A stretch of 64,000 nucleotides of DNA from Acetivibrio mesophilus (GTDB lineage Bacteria > Bacillota > Clostridia > Acetivibrionales > Acetivibrionaceae): positions 186,001-250,000 of the forward strand of contig NZ_RLII01000001.1 of the NCBI RefSeq assembly GCF_004102745.1, written 5' to 3'. A model generated the notes under the pieces. That model made no database searches and was not told the origin of the DNA. It saw only the letters and a program-made list of their open reading frames with translations. The number at the start of each line of letters is the position of its first letter. Within the stretch, counting starts at the first letter, position 1. Below are positions 36,427 to 44,779 of this stretch, in pieces. Position numbers and translations under genes: made by a program.

Positions 36427-36497
36427 TGATATAATTGAGTTCAAACGATGACCAACCTTTCTGTGTTTTTTTGTTTGTGGTGAACTCAATTATATCA
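36427..36497. repeat. 17-bp perfect inverted repeat
   Basis: TGATATAATTGAGTTCA (36427-36443) is the exact reverse complement of TGAACTCAATTATATCA (36481-36497), with a 37-base loop. A second, offset pairing links GATGACC in the loop with GGGTCAT beyond the right arm. It could be a terminator for the kinase operon, a mini inverted-repeat element, or a leader structure for the next gene. Confidence 0.7.
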
Positions 36498-36571
36498 GAA
36501 AAAAGGGGGTCATTGTTTTTTTATATCAAAAAACTTTGAAACCGTTGATAAATAGCATATTCAATATATAA

Positions 36572-36595
36572 CTAGTGTAATTTACTTTACACTAA
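36572..36595 (+). promoter_or_regulatory. 24-bp near-palindromic operator before CoA-disulfide reductase
   Basis: Arms CTAGTGTAA (36572-36580) and TTACACTAA (36587-36595) are separated by 6 bases, 24 bases before the ATG at 36620. The same 9-6-9 layout occurs at 58426-58449. Confidence 0.6.
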
Positions 36596-36619
36596 CTACC
36601 GTGGAAAGGTGGTCAAATA

Positions 36620-38314
36620 ATGAAAGTTGTGATCATAGGCGGTGTTGCAGGTGGTGCAACAGCAGCTGCAAGAATACGCAGGCTTGATGAGCAGGCCGAA
36701 ATTGTTGTTTTCGAGCGTTCGGGATTTATTTCCTATGCCAACTGTGGATTGCCGTACTATATTGGCGGCACCATCGAAGATGAAAACGATCTGACGCTAC
36801 AGACACCCGAAAGCTTTTGGAAACGCTTCCGTGTTAAAATGAATGTGCATCATGAAGTCACGGAAATTCACCCTGACAGCAAGACTGTTGTCGTGAGAAA
36901 TCTCGAAAATGGCACAGTTTTTACTGAGAGTTATGATAAACTTCTACTCTCACCAGGTGCAAAGCCGATAAGGCCAAACTTTGAGGGCGTCGACAGTGAT
37001 AAGATTTTCACTCTCCGTACCGTAGAGGATACGCTGAAGATTAAGAAATATGTAGACGAACGTCACCCGCAATCCGCCGTTGTCGTGGGCGGAGGCTTTA
37101 TCGGAATTGAGGTAGCAGAAAATCTGCGGAAACTTGGAATCGGTGTCACGCTAGTAGAAGCCGCAGAACAACTTATGGCTCCCTTTGACGGCGATATGGC
37201 ATCATTTATACACGCAGAGGTTCGCAAAAACGGTGTAAATCTTATGCTTGGTCATATGGTTGAAGGCTTTGCAGGTACAGATTACGGTATTGATGTTAAG
37301 TTAAAAGATGCTCCCACACTTCACGTCGATATGGTGGTAATGTCAATTGGGGTTGCTCCCGAAACTGCACTCGCTAAAAATGCTGGGTTAGAACTCGGTA
37401 TTAAAGGCAGTATTGTTGTAAATGATAAAATGGAAACCTCGATTCCTGACATTTATGCTGTCGGTGATGCGGTTCAGATTAAGAACTTTGTAACCGATGA
37501 AGATACGCTTATATCCCTTGCTGGTCCGGCTAACAAACAAGGTAGAATTGCCGCTGACAATATCTGTGGTGGTGACAGCCACTATACAGGAGGTCAAGGC
37601 AGCTCGGTTATCAAGATATTTGATATGACCGCTGCAACTACAGGAATTAACGAAAAAACGGCGAAAGTGCTAGGGCTCCTTACCGATAAGGTTATTTTTT
37701 CCCCTATGAGTCATGCAGGATATTATCCCGGCGGTAAAATAATGACTATGAAGGTGATTTTTGAGAAAGAAACCTACCGCATCTTAGGAGCTCAGATTGT
37801 CGGTTTTGATGGTGTTGATAAGCGAATTGATGTATTGGCTACCGCTATCCGTGCCAGAATGAAGGCGTATGACCTTGTCGAACTCGACCTTGCTTATGCA
37901 CCGCCTTACTCCTCTGCAAAAGATCCCGTGAATATGGCAGGTTTCATTATAGAAAACATAAAAAACGGTGTTGTAAAGCAGTGGTATTACGAGGATTATG
38001 AAACACTTCCCCGCGACGGGAGTGTAACACTTCTTGATACACGTACGCCGATGGAATACAACAGGGGTCATGCAGAAGGATTTATCAATATTCCCGTTGA
38101 TGAACTGCGTGAACGTATTGACGAGCTTGACCGCAGCAAACCCGTGTATATCATTTGCCAAAGCGGGCTAAGAAGTTATATTGCAAGCAGAATCCTTGTT
38201 GGTAACGGTTTTAATGCTTATAACTTTGCCGGCGGCTTCCGATTCTACGATGCAGTCCGTAACGATAAAGCGTTAAACAGAAAATCCACTCCTTGCGGGA
38301 TGGATAAAAACTGA
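36620..38314 (+). CDS. FAD-dependent CoA-disulfide reductase fused to rhodanese
   Basis: The 564-residue protein combines a pyridine nucleotide-disulfide oxidoreductase (residues 1-450) with a rhodanese domain (about 460-555). The FAD motif GGVAGGATAAARIRR is at 7-21, and the single active Cys C42 (ANCGLPYYIGG) is the CoA-disulfide reductase type. The NAD motif VVVGGGFIGIEVAE lies at about 153-166. The rhodanese active loop is CQSGLRS with C513. Such fusions reduce CoA disulfides, persulfides or polysulfides with NAD(P)H. AAAGGTGG precedes the ATG, and a palindrome upstream suggests dedicated redox control. Intact. Confidence 0.95.
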   Translation: MKVVIIGGVAGGATAAARIRRLDEQAEIVVFERSGFISYANCGLPYYIGGTIEDENDLTLQTPESFWKRFRVKMNVHHEVTEIHPDSKTVVVRNLENGTVFTESYDKLLLSPGAKPIRPNFEGVDSDKIFTLRTVEDTLKIKKYVDERHPQSAVVVGGGFIGIEVAENLRKLGIGVTLVEAAEQLMAPFDGDMASFIHAEVRKNGVNLMLGHMVEGFAGTDYGIDVKLKDAPTLHVDMVVMSIGVAPETALAKNAGLELGIKGSIVVNDKMETSIPDIYAVGDAVQIKNFVTDEDTLISLAGPANKQGRIAADNICGGDSHYTGGQGSSVIKIFDMTAATTGINEKTAKVLGLLTDKVIFSPMSHAGYYPGGKIMTMKVIFEKETYRILGAQIVGFDGVDKRIDVLATAIRARMKAYDLVELDLAYAPPYSSAKDPVNMAGFIIENIKNGVVKQWYYEDYETLPRDGSVTLLDTRTPMEYNRGHAEGFINIPVDELRERIDELDRSKPVYIICQSGLRSYIASRILVGNGFNAYNFAGGFRFYDAVRNDKALNRKSTPCGMDKN

Positions 38315-38882
38315 AAGGACTAATTGGTTTTTGTAGTCCGTCTTCGTCGATAATCTCTATCGTTTTGTGGGAGAGCGAGATAAGTCCTTCATTCACGAAT
38401 TACTAAAGCATTCGTGTTACCACTTTTCTTAGGTTGCCCAAATGATTGCCGATGGTTTCGTGAGTTATTTTGAGTGCGTTACATTGTTGTCAAAGCCGTA
38501 AGTATTGATTTTGCTGGATTTGGCGGATTAACTCCAAACTGTCTACTCGACCTAAAAGGGCAAAATGCACTTAAGAGACTGCAATAAAAAACAAATGCAG
38601 ACCGAGAGGTGCAAAATGATAGAATTTGATATATTAATGAAAGAATTTTAAAGGCTAGGGTGAATTCTAAAGACTGCGAAGCTTAAAGAGCTTGGGCTTT
38701 CAAGCGTACAGATAAAAAGACTTCTGGATGATGGAGTTATTGCAAAGACTAAAAGTGCTTTTTACGAGCTGACAAATTATGTTATTCGGGAAGCGGCGCT
38801 GTTTCACTTGAAGTAACTAAAGAGTTTTCAGAGCTGTATTCTGTTAAAGAAATATCTATTATTGTTAGAGGGGAAAATATAG
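38315..38882. other. Stretch with gene debris
   Basis: At about 38457-38501 one frame reads FVSYFECVTLLSKP then stop, resembling the C-terminal end of an RlmD-type 23S rRNA methyltransferase. At 38674-38816 a winged-helix remnant is seen (annotated separately). Otherwise no gene is supported. Confidence 0.45.
38674..38816 (+). pseudogene. AbiEi-like winged-helix fragment
   Basis: Across one frameshift near 38700 the sequence reads TAKLKELGL, then SVQIKRLLDDGVIAKTKSAFYEL, like the N-terminal winged helix of AbiEi-type antitoxins or related regulators (a Leu-Gly-hinge, recognition helix, then a wing). The rest of the gene is missing. Weak assignment from pattern only. Confidence 0.4.
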
Positions 38883-39569
38883 ATGAAAGTATACTGTATG
38901 TCTGATATTCATGGATGTCTGGCGGAGTTTGAAGAAGCATTATCAATGGTATTGGATCAACTTAGTAAAGAGGGTACAAAATTGGTACTTTTAGGAGACT
39001 ATATTCATGGAGGACCGCAAAACCGTGGGGTTTTAGATAAAATTATCAGTCTTCAAAACAAATATGGACAGGACAAAGTAATAGCTTTATTAGGTAACCA
39101 TGAAGAATGGGTACTAGATGGTACTTCTAGCATAGATCATATGATTATTAATAATGTTGATGAGGATCAAGATGATGATATATATATTAGCTGGATTGGA
39201 TCATTGCCAAGATACCATGTAGAAGGGAATACAATATTTGTTCATGCAGGGATAGATGAAGAAGCAGGAGATATGTGGGAGTGGGAAACAGGAGATAATA
39301 TTTTTACAATGAAGTATCCTGCTCAAACCGGAAGAATAGATGGTTTATCTATGAAGGTTGTAGCCGGGCATGTTGGAACAGCAACGATTTCAGGTGACCC
39401 AAGATTTCATGATATATATTATGATGGTGAATCCCACTATTATATTGACGGCACCGTTCTAGATAGTGGTTTTATACCGGTTCTTATGGTTGATACTGAA
39501 ACTGACAAATATTACAAAGTCACAGAAACAGGTGTGTGGCTCATTTTGCCATATGATGAAGAGAACTAA
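38883..39569 (+). CDS. Metallophosphoesterase (Ser/Thr phosphatase-like)
   Basis: The 228-residue protein has the calcineurin-like motifs in order: SDIHGC at residues 7-12, GDYIHGGPQNRG at about 38-49 (the usual Arg-for-product site), GNHEEWVL at about 70-77, then GHVGT and DGTVLDSG in the C-terminal half. All expected metal-binding residues are present. It resembles bacterial PrpA/PrpB-like or Ap4A-hydrolase-like enzymes; the substrate is not determinable here. GAGGGGAAAAT precedes the ATG. Confidence 0.9.
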   Translation: MKVYCMSDIHGCLAEFEEALSMVLDQLSKEGTKLVLLGDYIHGGPQNRGVLDKIISLQNKYGQDKVIALLGNHEEWVLDGTSSIDHMIINNVDEDQDDDIYISWIGSLPRYHVEGNTIFVHAGIDEEAGDMWEWETGDNIFTMKYPAQTGRIDGLSMKVVAGHVGTATISGDPRFHDIYYDGESHYYIDGTVLDSGFIPVLMVDTETDKYYKVTETGVWLILPYDEEN

Positions 39570-39660
39570 TTGATTTAAGAGTATCAAAGGGAAGATTAAC
39601 CGTCCCTTTGACAAGTATTTGTGATGGAGTAAAAAAAACTGGTGTGAGGAGGAATTCATT

Positions 39661-40388
39661 TTGGAAAAAGTACAATATGAAGAGTTAGATAATGTGATTA
39701 CTAAAATAAAACAGACCTGTGAGACGCTCCTATCGAATAATAAGCTTTTATCAAAAGCACAGTTAGATCAAGGGTATAAGTTGTTTTCGCAAAAATTTGG
39801 TCCCGATGTGTTAAAGGGTCTGGATGGAGAACTCCTTTTAAACACTGTATTTAATATAGGAAATAGAGATGGATTAACTTATTGGTTAGAATTTAAAAAT
39901 AATGATGATTTCCGAACATCTGACTATGGATCAATATCCGGAGGAAGTGCCTTTAAGTATGTAATTTTTAAAAGGAATTTAGATGACAAATGGGTAACTG
40001 GAACCCCCAGAATCCAAAGATTCTGTCATTGGATGAAGCCATATCTTTGGCTAGAGAATTGAGAGACACTCTAATATATGGTTCGAATATTATCAAAGAA
40101 TTTTCGAGTTCAGATATGGATATTGATGAATACAAAAAGCTTCAAAAGTATTTTGACGATAATATGAAATATAATATGAACAAGTTGGGATGGGTTCATA
40201 AATATTATCATATGATTTATCCCGATGTGATAGATGACTTTCATTCGGCTAAATGGCAAAGAAATGGATTGATTTGCTGCGGAATTACACCGGTAAAAGA
40301 AGACAATTTATATGAAATGGCCGGTTACTTCAGATTAATTGCTAATAGATGCGGGTTGCCGATAAATTATATAACTGCTGTGCCGTAA
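39661..40388 (+). pseudogene. McrB-like N-terminal fragment, frameshifted
   Basis: Two frames joined near 40001 give one protein: LDQGYKLFSQKFGPDVLKGLDGELLLNT, then YWLEFKNNDDFRTSDYGSISGGSAFKYVIFKR, WVTG, then NPQNPKILSLDEAISLARELRD and LGWVHKYYHMIYPDVIDDFH. This resembles the specificity part that precedes the AAA/GTPase domain in McrB-like restriction proteins of Clostridia. The AAA domain is absent, and the pirin gene follows at once. The start is a TTG with GAGGAGGA upstream. A wrecked type IV restriction gene is the best reading; family assignment is from memory of the pattern. Confidence 0.65.
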
Positions 40389-40412
40389 ATTTAAAAGAAG
40401 GAGGATATCTAT

Positions 40413-41252
40413 ATGGAACGAAAAATTAGTCAACAAGTTAGAGGTTATAGAACTAAGGACGGAGCCGGAGTAAGTTTGGTCAGAGTATTGGGAAACCAAA
40501 CTGTTCAGGCATATGATCCAATTTTAATGCTTGATTCCTTTGACAGCGCAAATCCGGATGATTATATAGCGGGATTTCCCATGCATCCTCACAGAGGTAT
40601 CGAGACAATTAGTTATGTGTATCGTGGGCATATGACTCACAAGGATAGCTTAGGCAATGAGGATACGATTGGTGATGGAGAAGTTCAATGGATGACAGCA
40701 GGCTCAGGTATTATGCATGAAGAAAAATTGCCGGCTGCCGAGCGGCTGCTTGGTGTACAACTCTGGCTGAATCTTCCCGCAAAGGACAAAATGGCTCCTC
40801 CAGCTTATTACAGCATCAAAAACTCAGAAATTGAGGAAATTAATTTTGATTGGGGTAAGCTAAGACTGTTGGCGGGCGAGTTCGAAGGAACAAAAGGATA
40901 TATGAGCAAATATCTTCCTCTTGACTATTACGATTTACATCTGAACCCAAAAGAATCTGTTATAATGAATACAGAGAGTGAGCGCTCTGTCATGGTGTTT
41001 ACTCTTTTAGGAGACGCTTATATCGCGGGTGAGCTGGTAAAGGAAAAGACAGCAGCAAAACTTACCTCCGGCGAGCAAGTTGAGATAAAGGCCACAGATG
41101 AAAAAGCCCAGGTTTTATTCATAAGTTCAAAACGACTGGACGAACCGGTTGCTTGGGGTGGTCCTATAGTCATGAACTCAAAGGAAGAATTGAATAAAGC
41201 TTTTGATGATTTGAAAAAAGGTACTTTTATAAAGAGTACGATATCTTATTGA
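40413..41252 (+). CDS. Pirin family protein
   Basis: The 279-residue double-cupin protein has the pirin metal site: HPHRGIETISY with H58 and H60, and the later GSGIMHEE segment carrying His and Glu ligands. The N-terminus GYRTKDGAGVSLVRVLG and the block WMTAGSGIMHEE are typical. Bacterial pirins bind iron and some act as quercetinases or modulate metabolic enzymes. GAAGGAGGA sets the ATG. Intact and alone in its operon. Confidence 0.93.
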   Translation: MERKISQQVRGYRTKDGAGVSLVRVLGNQTVQAYDPILMLDSFDSANPDDYIAGFPMHPHRGIETISYVYRGHMTHKDSLGNEDTIGDGEVQWMTAGSGIMHEEKLPAAERLLGVQLWLNLPAKDKMAPPAYYSIKNSEIEEINFDWGKLRLLAGEFEGTKGYMSKYLPLDYYDLHLNPKESVIMNTESERSVMVFTLLGDAYIAGELVKEKTAAKLTSGEQVEIKATDEKAQVLFISSKRLDEPVAWGGPIVMNSKEELNKAFDDLKKGTFIKSTISY

Positions 41253-41286
41253 TAAATATAAGCTGAAGAAAAGGAGTTCATCATAT

Positions 41287-41372
41287 TGAAAAAATAAAGA
41301 TATAGTAGCCATTGTTGGTGCTCTACGCAAAGAATCCATAACCGTCAACTGTCGTTAGAGGCAAAAGAACAA
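41287..41372 (+). pseudogene. NADPH-dependent FMN reductase remnant
   Basis: Starting KDIVAIVGALRKESI and, after a frameshift, NRQLSLEAKEQ, this is the first strand and phosphate-binding loop of an FMN reductase-type flavodoxin fold. Nothing of the rest remains. GGAGTTCATCATATTG precedes it like a ribosome binding site and TTG start. Confidence 0.55.
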
Positions 41373-41442
41373 TAGCCGAAAGCACTTGAAACTCAATAGC
41401 ATTTATTATAGTCCTATATAATTAATAATTCCAGTTACACCA

Positions 41443-41477
41443 TTGACACGATGTACTTATTAGTATATTGCACTAAT
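41443..41477 (+). promoter_or_regulatory. Probable promoter with ATTAGT/ACTAAT inverted repeat
   Basis: TTGACA (41443-41448) with TATATT (41464-41469, 15-base spacing) and inverted arms ATTAGT (41459-41464) and ACTAAT (41472-41477). It stands before a decayed Fur-family gene. Confidence 0.4.
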
Positions 41478-41510
41478 AGGGCATTTATTACCAAAAGCAG
41501 AGGATCGGAA

Positions 41511-41771
41511 TATCGGAATCTGAATCTGCTGTCTGATATCGGTGACATCCGTAAAGTGGAAATGCCCAACGGAGCTTATCGTTTCGATAATATATGCCAC
41601 AATCATTATCACTTACGATGTGTAAAGTGAGGTCAAGTCTTTGATGTGGAAACGTATTTTATAGCGGATTTGGACAAAAATATTAAGGATACTCACGGAT
41701 TTGAAATTACTGGGCATGGCATTTTTTTAAGGGAACTTGCCTTGGATGTAAGAAATGCTTTGTTAAGTTGA
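41511..41771 (+). pseudogene. Fur/PerR-family regulator, decayed C-terminal part
   Basis: The frame reads YRNLNLLSDIGDIRKVEM, YRFDNICHNHYHLRCVK, stop, GQVFDVETYFIADLDKNIKDTHGFEITGH and ends at 41771. This is the hinge and metal-binding half of a Fur/PerR repressor. The TGA at 41628-41630 stands exactly where the CxxC motif should have its second Cys (a TGT or TGC changed to TGA), and later Cys residues of the zinc site are also lost. The N-terminal helix-turn-helix is missing. Confidence 0.8.
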
Positions 41772-41812
41772 GAATGTGTACAGGCAATTTGGCAAATTAA
41801 TTATGTGCGCAT

Positions 41813-41852
41813 ACGGGAGCAAAACCACCCGTAAATATAAAAAAACGAGGAG
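41813..41852 (+). promoter_or_regulatory. Possible preQ1-like leader hairpin
   Basis: ACGGG (41813-41817) pairs with CCCGT (41828-41832) around a 10-base A/C-rich loop, then an A-rich tail runs into the ribosome binding site of the queD-like gene. This is the general shape of preQ1-I riboswitches, which often control queD. The pseudoknot pairing between loop and tail is not convincing. Confidence 0.25.
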
Positions 41853-41859
41853 AATAGGC

Positions 41860-42423
41860 ATGAGAAGTTTCACAACATTAGACCTACAATATGCACACAG
41901 ATTCTATGGGTTCAAAGGCGAAGCACAGTACTTGCACGGACATACGGGAATACTGACGATTGAAGTTGAAGACGATGTCAACATGGGAGTCAATATGGTA
42001 TTTCCATGTAATGAAATCAAGAAAATTGCTTGGGATGTTTTACAAAACTTCGACCACGCACTTGTTTTGAGAGAGGACGATCCTTTGCTTCCTGCGATTC
42101 TTGGAGTTTACGAGGCACAAGGCATCAAGGACGGTGCACCGACCAATAAGCAAAAAGGTCCAGCTTTTAAGACGGAGCTTGCCACAGCATACCCTGAATG
42201 TCGTTTGGTCGTCACAAAAGAAACAATGACCGTTGAGGGCATGATTAAAATCGTTTACGATTTACTTAAGGACAAGCTGAACATCGTGAAGCTCACATTT
42301 ACAAGTGGAGTAAATGGAGCTACAGAAGAATATGAACCCAAAAAGGATATTGAACGCTGCCCGTTATGCGGTATTGCGTTAAACGAAAATGGCGTGTGCC
42401 CTAAATGCGGATACAAGAAATAG
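41860..42423 (+). CDS. 6-pyruvoyltetrahydropterin synthase/QueD-family protein with zinc-ribbon tail
   Basis: The 187-residue protein has the family zinc-site histidines H13 (YAHRFYGF), H26 and H28 (LHGHTG). The later NFDHALVL segment and the Glu-containing VTKETMTVE segment are also typical. In canonical QueD a catalytic Cys stands five residues before the last His of LHGH; here that position is Ala (GEAQYLHGH). An extra C-terminal zinc ribbon (CPLCG and CPKCG) is fused on. ATG 41860 follows GAGGAG at 41847-41852. It belongs to the family but may not catalyse the standard queuosine step. Confidence 0.85.
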   Translation: MRSFTTLDLQYAHRFYGFKGEAQYLHGHTGILTIEVEDDVNMGVNMVFPCNEIKKIAWDVLQNFDHALVLREDDPLLPAILGVYEAQGIKDGAPTNKQKGPAFKTELATAYPECRLVVTKETMTVEGMIKIVYDLLKDKLNIVKLTFTSGVNGATEEYEPKKDIERCPLCGIALNENGVCPKCGYKK

Positions 42424-42451
42424 TCTGATCTGATAAAACGCAAACTAAGAC

Positions 42452-42486
42452 AAGGCACTCTATGTAAAATATGCGTAGAGTGCTTT
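42452..42486 (+). terminator. Terminator after the queD-like gene
   Basis: AAGGCACTCTA (42452-42462) pairs with TAGAGTGCTTT (42476-42486) with one G-U pair, followed by a T-rich stretch. Confidence 0.75.
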
Positions 42487-42554
42487 GCTTATTTCTTGGT
42501 TATTCGGGTGTATCCCGGACTTTGTGTAAACTCTGAACTGGCATAAAACAGAGC

Positions 42555-42881
42555 AAGATTCATTGTAAGAAATGCATTCGGGCGTTACTATGATATGGAA
42601 CTAGAAAGGATGTTAAAGCTTTTTGCAATGACTCTAAGGAAGTATACCGTGCTATTAACGAAGAGTAGCGCTAGAGAAGTTTTGTGAACTTAAGAACAAG
42701 TGGGGAAAGGAATATCCCTATGAGATAAAAAGCTGGGAAAATAACTGGGATATGATAAGCCCATTCTACAAATTTTGGGAGGAAATAAGGAAAATAATTT
42801 ATACTACCAATATCATTGAAGGACTGCAACGGCAGTTACGTAAAGGTGCAAAAGAAAAAGCAATGTCGAAAGCATATTGAC
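42555..42881 (+). pseudogene. IS256-family transposase remnant
   Basis: Broken frames read IVRNAFGRYYDMELERMLK, then ALEKFCELKNKWGKEYPYEIKSWENNWDMISPFYKFWEEIRKIIYTTNIIEGL and RQLRKGAKEKAMSKA. This is the C-terminal half of an IS256-type Mutator transposase (the IRKIIYTTN-E box is diagnostic), with frameshifts and no N-terminal half. It ends exactly where the promoter of the next gene begins, so it may have brought or reshaped that promoter. Confidence 0.8.
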
Positions 42882-42932
42882 AACTATATCAGAGAGATAT
42901 ATTATATGACTATATCAGAGTGATATAAGGAG
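42877..42932 (+). promoter_or_regulatory. Promoter with two tandem PadR-type operators
   Basis: TTGACA (42877-42882), 17-base spacer, TATTAT (42900-42905). TATATCAGAGAGATATA (42885-42901) and TATATCAGAGTGATATA (42911-42927) are two copies of one site; the second is a perfect 7-bp palindrome around GAG. AGGAG of the ribosome binding site follows at once. Confidence 0.8.
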
Positions 42933-42937
42933 AAAAA

Positions 42938-44076
42938 ATGAATATTTTTTTGTAAATGCAAATTTGCATGGGCATATTAACCCTACGCTGGGATTGGTCA
43001 AGAAACTTACAGAGAAAGGAAACCGGGTCAGCTATTTTTGCTTTGAATCATTTGCGGAACAGGTAACAAAGATGGGGGCAAAATGGATTGGATTTAGTAA
43101 CAAGTTGGATCTGTTTTTGAAAGAATACCGCCCGACAGACAGACATCCATTTTTTATGTTGCTGGAATACATGCTTTTATATGATGAAGCAGTGCTGCCA
43201 GAGATATTAGGTATTGTAAAAGAAGATCAGTATGATATGATTATTTGTGATTCTTATTTCGGAGGAGCATGTTTTTTAAAACAGATTGTTAAAGTTTCGG
43301 TTGTGTGTTCCCACTCCTCTTTTGCGATGAGTAAAATACCGGTGCCAGAACGGATGCTTGTGCGAGGATTCCATCCTCAATTGGATCATTGCTATCAGAT
43401 ATTAAAACGAATTTGTGAAAGCTATAATATTGAGGAACCTTCATTAGAACAGGTTTTTACAAGTAAAGGAGATTTGAATATCGTATACACCACTCAAGAT
43501 TTTAACGGAGATGATGGGGTACATGAGCTGGACTATTTATTCGTCGGTCCGTCCATCGACCGGCAACAGGAAGCAGACGATTTAGATCTTTCCGTGATAG
43601 GAGACAGAAAGCTTATATATATATCGCTTGGAAGTGTCAATACAGCTTTTTTAGATTTTTATAAGACATGTATCTCGGCATTTCGTAATACGGATTGTTA
43701 TGTATGCATGTCCATTGGAAAGAAGTGTGAAGTCTCGCAATTAGGGGAATTTCCACAGAATTTCATGGTAAAGATTTTTCTTCCTCAACTAGAGATTTAA
43801 AAGCGGGCTGATGTATTTATTACTCATGCAGGTTTTAACAGCGTAAACGAAGCTCTATACTTTGGAGTTCCTATGCTTGCATTACCTCAGGTCAATGACC
43901 AGCATAAAGTGGCCAAGCGTCTTGTTTCTATGGAACTGGGAATGACAGAAAACATAGAGGAATTGTCACCAGAAATATTGAGATCCAAGACAGAAGCACT
44001 TATAATGGATAGAAAAATCAAGGAAAACTGCATGCAAATTTCTCGGGAAATGAGAAATTTAACTAAGTTTGAATAG
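42938..44076 (+). pseudogene. MGT-type macrolide glycosyltransferase, two lesions
   Basis: The intended start MNIFFVNANLHGHINPTLGL is seen only if one T is added to the T7 run at 42945-42951. A TAA at 43798-43800 interrupts [34 protein letters not shown]; a TTA codon there would restore it. The body has the GT1 fold with the donor-sugar site [11 protein letters not shown] intact in sequence. Members inactivate macrolides or build glycosylated products with UDP-sugars. It is paired with a downstream PadR gene, which would control it through the two operators in its promoter. Confidence 0.82.
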
Positions 44077-44129
44077 ACAATATGGAAACTTGAAAAGTTT
44101 GTTGACACCTGGAAAGAGAGGAAATAGGA

Positions 44130-44675
44130 ATGGCATTAAAGAATAAATCCATATATGCTATTTTGGGTATTCTGAATCTGTCACCAAGTAGCGGCTATGA
44201 CATAAAAAAGTACAGTGACAAGGTACTCTCTGGGTTTTGGAATGAAAATTTCGGACATATTTATCCAACATTGAAAATGATGCTGGAGGACGGGATGATT
44301 GAAATCGTTTCCAGAGAAAATAACGAAAAGAAAATAAAGTATGGAATAACTGAAAAGGGAAAGCAGGAGCTTGAGGCATGGCTTTTAGAAGAGACTATTG
44401 AGCAGCCAATGCGTTCTGAATTTTTGCTAAAATTATTGTTTTCCAGTGGCCAGCCAAGGGAGAAAGTTATCCATATGCTTGAGAATTATAAAAAACTCCA
44501 TGAAAAGAATATAGATAAGTATCTTGGAATGCAAAAGAATCTAGAACAGGGTAACCAGGACATATCGAAGGAGCGAGTCTGTTTTTTAAAAGCGATTCTT
44601 AGAAGGGGTATCATATCTAGTGAAGCTGTCATCCGCTGGTGTGATGAAACAATAGAAGAATTACAGCGTTCCTAA
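44130..44675 (+). CDS. PadR-family regulator with C-terminal effector domain
   Basis: The 181-residue protein has the PadR winged helix (residues 1-80: YAILGILNLSPSSGYDIKKYSDK, then HIYPTLKMMLEDGMIEIV) and the alpha-helical C-terminal dimerisation domain of subfamily 2 (about 95-175). It follows the broken glycosyltransferase in the same direction with no promoter of its own, so it is expected to repress its own operon through the twin TATATCAGAGTGATATA sites. GAGAGGAAA precedes the ATG. It appears intact although its partner is dead. Confidence 0.92.
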   Translation: MALKNKSIYAILGILNLSPSSGYDIKKYSDKVLSGFWNENFGHIYPTLKMMLEDGMIEIVSRENNEKKIKYGITEKGKQELEAWLLEETIEQPMRSEFLLKLLFSSGQPREKVIHMLENYKKLHEKNIDKYLGMQKNLEQGNQDISKERVCFLKAILRRGIISSEAVIRWCDETIEELQRS

Positions 44676-44779
44676 GCTCATAAATACAATCGACGGTGAT
44701 CTGGTTATTGGATATGTGCTTGAAAGAGAATACCGGAATTATGGATATCTAAAATTAGTCGACATTGGAGGAGTGTTGA

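Noticed and set aside
41813-41852. Confident preQ1 riboswitch before the queD-like gene
   Set aside because: Hairpin and A-rich tail are present, but the loop-tail pseudoknot cannot be drawn convincingly; kept only as a low-confidence feature.
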